Positions 1 to 6,218 of a DNA stretch of 10,779 nucleotides are shown here, piece after piece. This DNA is from Candidatus Rifleibacteriota bacterium. GTDB lineage: Bacteria > Vulcanimicrobiota > Xenobia > Xenobiales > Xenobiaceae. The position numbers were made by a program, and so were the translations under genes. Location of the stretch: NCBI GenBank assembly GCA_900772775.1, contig CAAGRW010000093.1:1-10779 (forward strand). Direction: 5' to 3'. Below the pieces are notes generated by a model. It saw nothing but the letters and a program-made list of their open reading frames with translations, was not told the DNA's origin and ran no database searches. The number at the start of each line of letters is the position of its first letter. The first letter of the stretch is position 1.

Positions 1-915
1 AATTTTATCAACGGCACTGACAGTGTCGCCTGGTTTTATATTGGCTCTTCCGGCTGGAGAGCCGTCAATAACTTGAGTAACAAAGACGCCGCTAGTAATT
101 TTTATATTGAAATCTTGAGCTTTTTCCAAAGTGAGGGTAGCTCCGCTTAAGCCTAACCAGGGGCGCGTACCTGAAGGTAAACCGTTGCCATCAGCAATGT
201 AGCTACTGTCAGCTGGACTATCCATAAGCTGTTGGGCTACGCTATAGGCGTTTTTAATAGGAATGGCAAAACCCAAGCCTTGCGCTTTATCGTAACCGTT
301 GGAAGGGCCGGTATAAACTAAAGCATTGATGCCAATTAGTTCGCCGCGAGAATTGAGTAAAGCACCGCCTGACGAGCCTGGGTTGATGGCAGCATCAGTT
401 TGAATAAGGTTGGTATATTTTATGCCTTTAGTTTCGATATTGCGTCCTAAGCCGCTGATCATGCCTTGAGTTACTGTGCCGGTAAAGCCCAAAGGATCGC
501 CTATTGCGATAACAGTTTGGCCTACACGTAAGTTGTCTGAGTTGCCTATGCGAGCAGCAGGCAAATCTTGAGCACCTATTTTAATAATAGCCAAGTCTTT
601 ATCGCCGGCAATTTTATGAATTTGGGCGTCATAAGTCTTTTTGTTTTTGAGTTGGACTCTAATTTTTTTGCCGCCCTTGACTACATGAGCGTTGGTTAGG
701 ATATAGCCGCCGGAATTGATAATGACGCCGGAACCAATACCCGGCTTGGTGCGGTTTTGGCGATAGGTACGCACTGATACCACCGACTGTGAGGCTTTGG
801 AGATCGCGCTGATGCGGTCGCTCTCTTCATTGGCTTCGCTTGTGGAAATATTTGCAAATAGCAAAATCGCTATAAGAACCGTTATGGTTGCTAACCAATT
901 GCGATGCGTTTTCAA
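1..915 (-). CDS. HtrA/DegP-type trypsin-like serine protease with PDZ domain (3' end outside window)
   Basis: This is an exported serine protease of the HtrA/Deg family, which degrades or senses misfolded envelope proteins. The visible 305 residues begin with a basic, hydrophobic segment (about 5-22) ending in S-E-A, a possible signal peptidase site near residue 28; it could also be a membrane anchor. The protease domain spans about 35-235. The catalytic triad is readable: His77 in TNAHVV, Asp107 in GDKDLAIIKI, and Ser182 in NPGSSGGAL. A PDZ domain starts near RPWLGLSG (about 251) and is cut by the window edge, so a second PDZ domain cannot be excluded. The start is TTG at 915, chosen because GGAGG lies 5 bases upstream and the signal segment follows directly; there is no in-frame ATG nearby. 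It lies 176 bases downstream of mgtC on the same strand. The family assignment is firm; DegP, DegQ and DegS cannot be told apart here. Confidence 0.95.
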   Translation of the reverse strand, partial: MKTHRNWLATITVLIAILLFANISTSEANEESDRISAISKASQSVVSVRTYRQNRTKPGIGSGVIINSGGYILTNAHVVKGGKKIRVQLKNKKTYDAQIHKIAGDKDLAIIKIGAQDLPAARIGNSDNLRVGQTVIAIGDPLGFTGTVTQGMISGLGRNIETKGIKYTNLIQTDAAINPGSSGGALLNSRGELIGINALVYTGPSNGYDKAQGLGFAIPIKNAYSVAQQLMDSPADSSYIADGNGLPSGTRPWLGLSGATLTLEKAQDFNIKITSGVFVTQVIDGSPAGRANIKPGDTVSAVDKI

Positions 916-920
916 GAGAA

Positions 921-925
921 CCTCC
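921..925 (-). promoter_or_regulatory. Ribosome binding site that sets the TTG start of the HtrA-type protease
   Basis: GGAGG on the minus strand lies 5 bases before the TTG at 915-913. The hydrophobic signal segment is read only from this start, and no ATG or GTG lies in frame close upstream. This makes the non-ATG start credible. Confidence 0.75.
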
Positions 926-989
926 AGATGTTCAGACGATTCCAATCGTCCCTCTCCAGCTCTAAATTTTGACTGTGAATTTTTTGCCT

Positions 990-1070
990 AAAAACTTACA
1001 ACTCTAAGCGTCTCTCTTCTTTTGTGGCCGGAGGATAAAATCCTATTAAAAGAAGTTGTAAAGCTTAGAG
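990..1070 (-). terminator. Hairpin cluster between mgtC and the protease gene, terminator- or attenuator-like
   Basis: This lies just downstream of the mgtC stop and upstream of the protease. Three paired segments nest: 1002-1009 with 1063-1070 (CTCTAAGC/GCTTAGAG), 1016-1023 with 1048-1055 (CTTCTTTT/AAAAGAAG) and 1032-1036 with 1040-1044 (AGGAT/ATCCT). A competing 8-bp helix pairs 996-1003 with 1054-1061 (TTACAACT/AGTTGTAA). On the minus strand this helix is followed after one base by five U residues (994-990), as in an intrinsic terminator. The stems are AU-rich, so termination would be weak. It may end the mgtC transcript partially or modulate read-through into the protease gene. Confidence 0.4.
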
Positions 1071-1091
1071 AGGCAGACCTACCAGAGTAGG

Positions 1092-1757
1092 CTAAGTTTC
1101 CAAATTTATTTTAGTGGCTCCCAAGTCTGTCAATTTGGCAATAACATCCGCTTTAGTTACTGAATTTTCGACAGTTATAGAAGTTTCGATCAGAAGCTCT
1201 TGCTCTTCTTGGCTAATAGCTAATTTGCGTATCTTTATACCGCCGGTACTAAGTTGAAGGCGCATTTTTTCCAATATGCCCGGATCGTTTGGTAGAGATA
1301 CATTTAAGTAAATAAGGTTTGAACCGGTAAAGACAGGCTCCAAACGCCGTAAAGTTACCAAAGTGAGAAGGGAAATTATACACGTAGCTCCGGCTACAAT
1401 AAAGGCTCCAGCTCCACAACTCATGCCTATAGCGGCTACAACCCAAAGAGTAGCCGCAGTGGTAAGGCCGTGAACAGTAGCTCCGTGTTTCATGATGGCG
1501 CCGGCACCCAAAAAACCGATACCACTGACTATTTGGGCGGCAACTCGAGCCGGATCGCGCGGCCCTTCATTATAAGAGAAAAAGTAAATAGAAAGGATTG
1601 TAAATAGGGCCGAACCGATAGAAACCATCACATGAGTACGCAAGCCAGCAGTGCGGTTCATAATTTCTCGCTCCATGCCGATAAAGCCGCCCAAAAGGGC
1701 GGCTGCTATCAGCCGTGAAGCCAAAATAAATTCTGTTTGCAGTCCTATATTTTCCAT
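1092..1757 (-). CDS. MgtC/SapB family inner-membrane protein
   Basis: This 221-residue protein belongs to the MgtC/SapB family, inner-membrane proteins linked to growth at low Mg2+ and to intramacrophage survival in some pathogens; in Salmonella MgtC acts on the F-type ATP synthase. Residues 8-140 carry about four hydrophobic helices and the family's conserved blocks: GMEREIMNRTAGLRTH (27-42), SGIGFLGAGAI (78-88) and GLTTAATLW (97-105). Residues about 147-221 form a soluble C-terminal domain, as in longer MgtC proteins, where it resembles an ACT fold. The ATG at 1757 lies 8 bases after the stop of the YbeD-family gene, with no recognisable Shine-Dalgarno sequence, so translational coupling is likely. 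Many genomes carry non-virulence MgtC homologues, so a role in host interaction should not be assumed. Assignment is confident at family level. Confidence 0.93.
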   Translation of the reverse strand: MENIGLQTEFILASRLIAAALLGGFIGMEREIMNRTAGLRTHVMVSIGSALFTILSIYFFSYNEGPRDPARVAAQIVSGIGFLGAGAIMKHGATVHGLTTAATLWVVAAIGMSCGAGAFIVAGATCIISLLTLVTLRRLEPVFTGSNLIYLNVSLPNDPGILEKMRLQLSTGGIKIRKLAISQEEQELLIETSITVENSVTKADVIAKLTDLGATKINLET

Positions 1758-1765
1758 TCTTATTG

Positions 1766-2152
1766 TTAAAGCATAGCTACAACTCGTTCGTCAGCTTTCA
1801 GCTCGGCGTAAATTGCGTCCAATTGTTCGCGGCTGTCAGCCATGATATCGATTGTAACAGATACGTAACGTCCTTTGCTGCTCTTAGTTATTCTGCAATG
1901 TTCCAAAGCCAATTCTGGCACATGCTTCTTTACCAATTTGTGGGCATGACCGAGAAAATCTTCTTCCGCATTGCCGAAAACTTTGATAGGAAAACGGCAG
2001 GGGAATTTAAGAGCTGCACCTCTACCGCCGTGTTTGGCAATAAAAGCTTCAGAAGCGTCACTGAGTTTGGCCGCTCCCTCATGTTTATGATCGTGACAAC
2101 CGCATTCGCAATGTTCGTCGTGATTGTGTTCGTGATGATTATGTTCGTTCAT
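1766..2152 (-). CDS. YbeD/UPF0250 (DUF493) family protein with a His/Cys-rich N-terminal extension
   Basis: Residues about 44-128 match the small YbeD/DUF493 family: LKFPCRFPIKVFG (48-60), SSKGRYVSVTIDI (91-103) and DSREQLDAIYAEL (106-118). E. coli YbeD is about 87 residues, has an ACT-like ferredoxin fold, sits next to lipoate genes and has no settled function. This protein is longer, at 128 residues. The extra N-terminus is extremely rich in metal ligands: nine His (4, 6, 7, 9, 11, 14, 20, 22, 24) and three Cys (15, 17, 19) within the first 25 residues. I infer Zn, Ni or Co binding, or use as a metal buffer. A weak TGAGG lies 13 bases before the ATG. It sits 53 bases after the 1049-residue gene and 8 bases before mgtC, so the three are probably cotranscribed. 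No lipA or lipB is seen nearby. Confidence 0.85.
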   Translation of the reverse strand: MNEHNHHEHNHDEHCECGCHDHKHEGAAKLSDASEAFIAKHGGRGAALKFPCRFPIKVFGNAEEDFLGHAHKLVKKHVPELALEHCRITKSSKGRYVSVTIDIMADSREQLDAIYAELKADERVVAML

Positions 2153-2172
2153 ATTAAAACTAAAGCCTCACT

Positions 2173-2202
2173 TAGTCGTTTTCTTTCAATTTTAACCGAC
2201 TA
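2173..2202 (-). other. Small intercistronic hairpin before the YbeD-family gene
   Basis: TAGTCG (2173-2178) and CGACTA (2197-2202) are perfect inverted repeats separated by 18 bases. They lie between the stop of the 1049-residue gene and the weak ribosome binding site of the YbeD-family gene. No U-run follows, so it is not a convincing terminator; it could stabilise or process the mRNA. Confidence 0.3.
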
Positions 2203-2205
2203 GAG

Positions 2206-5200
2206 TTAGTTTTTCGTTTTCTTAGTCTTTGATTTGCGTTTATTTGCTTTCTTTTTGGCCTTGGCTTTGGCCTCTTTCTGCTTGTCGGCAGCTTGTTTCT
2301 TTGTAAAAGCTTCCACTGCGTTGGCATTGGCCTCTTCTTCCAAGGTTTCTTCCTCTTCCTCTTCAGGCTCTTGGCTAAGCTTAGGAGAAGCTAGAGGAGA
2401 AATGTAAGTATCGGTTGCGTCCCAACTGTAGTTCCATTTTGTCCACTTGTCAGGAAGACGCAAACCTTCAGGCACTCCCAATCTGGTAGGATAACTCTTT
2501 AAGGATTGGCCGGCGTTGACTCTGACCGTTTGTAAAGTACCTGTGGTATAACCGACCACGCACATGCCGCGATAAACGCTGAGCAAAGTAAATTGTTTAC
2601 CACCGGCGTCTGTTTTTAAAGCTACGGCATACATAGTATTTTGATCGTTGACCGGAGTTACACGCACTTGAGGAGTAAGCATGAAAACCATGCTTTCAGG
2701 TGTGCTGTAAGCAAAAACTCGGCCTTGTCTCAAGAAGAAACCGCTGAGGAAGCGTTCATTCTTGTCCGTTTTTAAACTTTCAATCAGCACATCACTGTAT
2801 TTGTCAATGCGCAAATTGCCTCCGTTGCGCAAAGCCATAACGTTATAAGGCGATTTCTCACTGATTAAGCGACTGTCGACTGGAACCATATCTCCTTTAT
2901 GGACAGGAATGTAGCTATGTCGATAGTTCGTCTTTAAATCGTGAGTCTCGATAGGTAATAAAGGCACTTCGTAGTCAGCGGCAAACCACTTTAAGACGTT
3001 ACTAATATTAAGAATACCTACTAAAATAGCGACGCCAACAATGAAAAGGAAAGCTCCCCAATACCTTTGTTTGCGCCAGAATGAATCTGTTTTGTAGTAT
3101 TGCTTCCATTCTTTTTCCCAGCGTTTGAGCTCTTCCATACGACGCATGCGCCGTTCCAAAACAGACTCATGCTTTTTCGTAATTTTGTAAGGCTTTTCGC
3201 TTTCGCGTTTATGCTGTTTCTTGGGTTGCTTTTTAATTTCCGAACCGAGAATGGCTGACCAGTGCTCTTCCGGAGATTTGTCAAACTTTTTAGGGCCAGA
3301 GGCAGCCTCATCGTCTAAAGGTGTAAATGGCAAAGAAGAGCTTGGATCAAAGTTCTTGCTGCTGACAAACTCATAAAGACTTGTTTGCAACTGGAACAAA
3401 GCTCTCTGCTTTTGATAAAGATCTGACTGCTGCTCAAAGAGATGCTTGCGCTCGATACTTGAGGTCTTTTCATCTTTAATCAGTTGCTCTAAGCGATTTT
3501 GCTGTTGCTCGTAATAAGCCATGTAGCCGGCATAGTACGACTGAATATTGTTATATTCAGCGACGCGCTGAGCTAACAGAGCTTTACGTTCTTTCTCTTT
3601 GAGGAACTCTTTGGGAGGAGTTGCCGATACTGTGGGGATTGGTCGGCCGCTTTGCGCTTTGGCTCCACCTCTATTGTTGGCTCCATTCTTTAAAACAGGC
3701 TGGTTAGGCACACTGGGACGTCGACGTGGCTTGGCCGTAGCTTCGGCAGTTGCACTCTTTGCTAAAGATACGGAGGAGTGAGCCGCTGTAGCTGTTGCCG
3801 AGACACTCGATCCAGTTTGGGTAGCTGGATAGTTGGCCGCCTTGCCTGGCTGATAAGGATCCGGCGCTTGCGTTCTTTGTGTGTGCGCACCTAATGTGGG
3901 AGACGCAGAGGATGCTCCGCGCATTTGGGCTGAGGTGCCCACATTTGGAGCTGCTGTTGTTCTCGTTTGCGCACCCAAAGTAGCAGCCGTACGCGGCTGA
4001 TAAGGCTGCGCTCCTAAAGAAGGAGCAGCGGCCCGCTGCGTTTGAGGCTGGGCACCCAAAGTAGGCGCAGCTGTGCGCTGTTGTTGAGTTGGGGCGCCTA
4101 AAGTAGCGGCTGTACGCGGCTGGTAAGGCTGAGCACCCAAAGTTTGGGAAGTAGCTCGCTGTGCTTGAGGCTGGGCACCCAAAGTAGGCGCAGCTGTGCG
4201 CTGTTGTTGAGCTGGGGCGCCTAAAGTAGCGGCTGTGCGCGGCTGGTAAGGCTGGGCACCCAAAGTTTGGGAAGTAGCTCGCTGCGCTTGAGGCTGAGCG
4301 CCCAAAGTAGGCGCAACTGTACGCTGCTGCTGAGCTGGGGCGCCTAAAGTAGCGGCTGTACGCGGCTGATAAGGCTGAGCACCCAAAGTTTGGGAAGTAG
4401 CTCGCTGCGCTTGAGGCTGGGCGCCTAAAGTAGGCGTAGCTGTGCGCTGCTGAGCTGGGGCGCCTAAAGTAGCAGCCGTGCGCGGCTGATAAGGCTGTGC
4501 GCCCAAAGTGGGAGCAGCGGCCCGCTGTGTTTGAGGCTGAGCGCCCAAAGTGGGAGCAGCGGCCCGCTGTGTTTGGGGCTGAGCGCCCAAAGTAGGCGTA
4601 GCTGTGCGCTGCTGTTGAGCTTGCGCACTTAAAGTAGGCGCAGCCGTGCGCTGTGGTTGAGACGGTGCATTTAAATGAGCCGATGTTTGGCTCTGTTGTG
4701 CATTAACATTAGGTGCGGCGGTGTGGTGGGAAGGGGTTTCCAAACGATTTAAGTGTTTGGAAGGCTGTGGCTGGTAGGGAAGGGTGGTAGCTTCTGCTTG
4801 AAGTTGAGCCGAAGAAAGTAAGCTGGGCTTTTCTAAAGCCAGCGCCGCCTTAGTGTCTGGAGAGGTCTCTTGGATAGGAGCTGCCGTGCGCCTAGATTGG
4901 CTGGTATAGCGCAGCCTGGGACTGATGGAAGGGGTAGTACGACGTATCTCATTATTAGTAGATAGAGTTGGAGCCGGTGAGGAGGGAACAGAAGAACCAG
5001 AAGGGGAGGCCTTGCGGAGCAAATCTTCTTCTGCAGCAGAATATCTGGGATCGACATTGCGCAAACTTGCCAAGTTGCCTGCAGCTCCTCTCACTTGGAG
5101 ACGAGGACTAAGAACAGGAGCCGACGAGGCTTCGGAAGTAGGAGCAGAAGCTGTCGCGTTCGTGTTGGTGTTTTTTTGCCAAGAAAAGGAAGGCGCCGAA

Positions 5201-5355
5201 GAGCTTGAGGGTGCTGAAGCATTTGTAGCTGCGCTTGTTGGAGCTATGCCGGGTTGCGGCGCTCCATGCTTAGCGGCAGTGCCGAAAGACGAAGCTACCG
5301 ATAGGGCGGGATCGTTTTCGTACATGTTGCCATTTTGAGCAGATTCGTCGTACAT
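2206..5355 (-). CDS. Large membrane protein: Pro/Gln/Ala repeat region, one TM helix, exported FecR-like domain
   Basis: I do not recognise this 1049-residue protein as a named family; the layout is as follows. Residues 1-235 are low-complexity Ser/Ala/Pro. About 236-475 are tandem 13-14-residue repeats of the type TLGAQPQ.QRAAAP, grouped into a 41-residue higher-order unit. About 476-580 are again disordered, with a basic PRRRP patch. About 585-665 look helical and rich in Gln and Tyr. About 705-765 are strongly basic, followed by a single hydrophobic helix at 766-786. About 815-955 resemble a FecR domain: LRNGGNLRIDKYSDVLIESL, LRQGRVFAYS, then a run of beta strands ending in VNAGQSL. About 997-1008 are acidic, and 1018-1049 form a Lys-rich tail. 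There is no N-terminal signal peptide, and the basic flank predicts the N-terminus in the cytosol and the FecR part outside. A scaffold or envelope-sensing role is inference only. AAGGAG lies 14 bases before the ATG; Met11 is an alternative start. Confidence 0.85.
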   Translation of the reverse strand: MYDESAQNGNMYENDPALSVASSFGTAAKHGAPQPGIAPTSAATNASAPSSSSAPSFSWQKNTNTNATASAPTSEASSAPVLSPRLQVRGAAGNLASLRNVDPRYSAAEEDLLRKASPSGSSVPSSPAPTLSTNNEIRRTTPSISPRLRYTSQSRRTAAPIQETSPDTKAALALEKPSLLSSAQLQAEATTLPYQPQPSKHLNRLETPSHHTAAPNVNAQQSQTSAHLNAPSQPQRTAAPTLSAQAQQQRTATPTLGAQPQTQRAAAPTLGAQPQTQRAAAPTLGAQPYQPRTAATLGAPAQQRTATPTLGAQPQAQRATSQTLGAQPYQPRTAATLGAPAQQQRTVAPTLGAQPQAQRATSQTLGAQPYQPRTAATLGAPAQQQRTAAPTLGAQPQAQRATSQTLGAQPYQPRTAATLGAPTQQQRTAAPTLGAQPQTQRAAAPSLGAQPYQPRTAATLGAQTRTTAAPNVGTSAQMRGASSASPTLGAHTQRTQAPDPYQPGKAANYPATQTGSSVSATATAAHSSVSLAKSATAEATAKPRRRPSVPNQPVLKNGANNRGGAKAQSGRPIPTVSATPPKEFLKEKERKALLAQRVAEYNNIQSYYAGYMAYYEQQQNRLEQLIKDEKTSSIERKHLFEQQSDLYQKQRALFQLQTSLYEFVSSKNFDPSSSLPFTPLDDEAASGPKKFDKSPEEHWSAILGSEIKKQPKKQHKRESEKPYKITKKHESVLERRMRRMEELKRWEKEWKQYYKTDSFWRKQRYWGAFLFIVGVAILVGILNISNVLKWFAADYEVPLLPIETHDLKTNYRHSYIPVHKGDMVPVDSRLISEKSPYNVMALRNGGNLRIDKYSDVLIESLKTDKNERFLSGFFLRQGRVFAYSTPESMVFMLTPQVRVTPVNDQNTMYAVALKTDAGGKQFTLLSVYRGMCVVGYTTGTLQTVRVNAGQSLKSYPTRLGVPEGLRLPDKWTKWNYSWDATDTYISPLASPKLSQEPEEEEEETLEEEANANAVEAFTKKQAADKQKEAKAKAKKKANKRKSKTKKTKN
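3931..4650 (-). repeat. In-frame tandem repeats, 39/42-bp units inside a 123-bp higher-order unit
   Basis: The coding strand repeats a 13-14-codon motif (T-L-G-A, then a Q/P/R-rich part) about seventeen times with variations. The clearest part is 4509-4021: four consecutive copies of a three-motif block of 40, 41, 41 and 41 codons (residues 283-322, 323-363, 364-404 and 405-445). Each reads as a YQPRTAA motif, an AQQQR motif and a QPQAQR motif. Copies are very similar at the DNA level, including synonymous positions, which suggests recent duplication. All unit lengths are multiples of three, so copy number can change without a frameshift. Confidence 0.9.
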
Positions 5356-5439
5356 AAACTCTTGTGGCGCTCCTTTTGGTTCTATAGCCCGAATGGTGTT
5401 GCGCTCATGCTTTTGAAAGCGTTGGCGCGTGAAGATATA

Positions 5440-5961
5440 TTAGTGGCAACCGCCGCAGGAGTGGCAATCACCGCCGCAGCTGGAATGGAGGCCGCCCTGA
5501 GCAATTTCTTCTTTGGTTCCGGGACGAAGGCTGGCTACTTCTACTTCGAAGGTAAGATCTACGCCGGCCATAGGATGGTTGGCATCGAAGACGACTTTCT
5601 CGGAAGACACTTCAATGATGCGGGCTACGATCATGCCTTGGTTGGTGCTCAGACGGGCCATCATACCTACTTTGGGCTCGCCGGCGCTGCCCAGATCGGC
5701 TCTGGACACATCAAAAATTCGTTCGGGGTCGCGCTCGCCGTAGGCTTCTTTAGCAGGGATGGTAACTTTAAATTTATCGCCCACTTTGTGTCCTTCGAGG
5801 GCTTTTTCTAAACCGACAATAATGTTGTGATGGCCGTGTAAATACTCTAAAGGCTCACCTTCGGACTGATCGAGAATTTTGCCGTCTTTGTCGGTAAGGA
5901 TGTAATTGATTCCGACGACGTGATCGTTGGCAATAGCTTGAGCGTTGGTATCGTTTGTCAT
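5440..5961 (-). CDS. SlyD-type FKBP peptidyl-prolyl cis-trans isomerase with Cys/His tail
   Basis: A 173-residue cytosolic FKBP of the SlyD group, catalysing cis-trans isomerisation of X-Pro bonds and acting as a folding chaperone. The FKBP parts are about 14-80 and 130-150: DGKILDQSEGEPLEYLHG, then IIVGLEKALEGHKVGDKF and AYGERDPE. The insert-in-flap chaperone domain lies between them, about 81-128 (VGMMARLSTNQG, ARIIEVSSEKVVFDANHPMAG). The C-terminus ends in a short cluster with Cys162, Cys166, His167, Cys169, Cys172 and His173. SlyD tails of E. coli bind nickel and serve hydrogenase maturation, so metal binding here is likely, though the tail is much shorter. It is the first gene of the leftward cluster, 84 bases before the 1049-residue gene. 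The only Shine-Dalgarno match, GAGGAG at 5984-5979, is 17 bases from the ATG; no nearer in-frame start exists. No hydrogenase genes are visible. Confidence 0.94.
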   Translation of the reverse strand: MTNDTNAQAIANDHVVGINYILTDKDGKILDQSEGEPLEYLHGHHNIIVGLEKALEGHKVGDKFKVTIPAKEAYGERDPERIFDVSRADLGSAGEPKVGMMARLSTNQGMIVARIIEVSSEKVVFDANHPMAGVDLTFEVEVASLRPGTKEEIAQGGLHSSCGGDCHSCGGCH

Positions 5962-6218
5962 GGTAATTTTATGAAGAACTCCTCATATAAAAATAGGCAC
6001 AAAAGCTCGGGGCTTTTTCTCTTTACATTCACTAATTCCCCCTGTATGCATAAGGCGCAGCTTGTTGACTGCCGATAGCTTTCGTATTGACTTAATTGTC
6101 TCCATCAAAGCTAGATTCGTTTAATTTTAGCCAAAACAAAAAAAATAAAGGGAAGAACAAAGCTTGGCTTAATACTACAAGGTTTTATGTTTTGGTTTTT
6201 ATAGGCCAATAGGAGGAA
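5962..6218. promoter_or_regulatory. Divergent intergenic region with promoters for both gene clusters
   Basis: This 257-base AT-rich spacer separates the leftward FKBP cluster from the rightward CNNM cluster, so both promoters should lie here. TTGACT occurs twice on the plus strand (6065-6070 and 6087-6092), 22 bases apart. The second copy could be a -35 element with TAGATT at 6112-6117, but the 19-base spacing is poor. TAGCTTT (6076-6082) and AAAGCTA (6107-6113) form an inverted repeat that brackets the second TTGACT. A small hairpin, AAAAGC/GCTTTT (6001-6006, 6012-6017), lies in the presumed leader of the FKBP transcript. I see no convincing small ORF or known riboswitch. Confidence 0.45.
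6211..6216 (+). promoter_or_regulatory. Strong Shine-Dalgarno sequence with odd spacing to the first CNNM gene
   Basis: AGGAGG is the best ribosome binding site upstream of the CNNM-type gene, but only 2 bases separate it from the TTG at 6219. The next in-frame candidates are CTG at 6231 (14 bases away) and ATG at 6243 (26 bases away). An in-frame TAG at 6210-6212 rules out earlier starts. The true start is therefore uncertain. Confidence 0.5.

Noticed and set aside
797..991. Plus-strand frame of 64 codons near the start of the HtrA-type gene
   Set aside because: It is antisense to the protease N-terminus and its leader; no ribosome binding site or family motif supports it.
1763..2203. Plus-strand open frame of 146 codons
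   Set aside because: It lies antisense to the YbeD-family gene, whose protein has clear family motifs; the plus-strand product has none.
3931..4650. Regularly spaced repeats that could suggest a CRISPR array
   Set aside because: The units are in-frame coding motifs without unique spacers between constant repeats, and the whole region is one open frame; no cas genes are nearby.
4925..5338. Plus-strand open frame of 137 codons opposite the start of the repeat/FecR gene
   Set aside because: It is a compositional shadow of the minus-strand low-complexity region. The protein is Glu/Gly/Ala-rich with no motif, and the minus-strand frame continues far beyond it with a recognisable TM helix and FecR-like domain.
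2206..5355. Possible surface or secreted protein, from its Pro/Ser/Ala-rich N-terminus
   Set aside because: There is no N-terminal signal peptide or cell-wall anchor, and the only membrane segment is at residues 766-786 with a basic flank before it, which places the repeat region in the cytosol.
5335..5811. Plus-strand open frame of 158 codons opposite the FKBP gene
   Set aside because: The minus-strand frame encodes a full SlyD-type FKBP; the plus-strand frame mirrors it and has no recognisable features.
6001..6018. Hairpin AAAAGC/GCTTTT followed by T residues, terminator-like on the plus strand
   Set aside because: No plus-strand gene ends here. On the minus strand, where transcription runs, it lacks a U-run. 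It is more likely a chance or leader structure.
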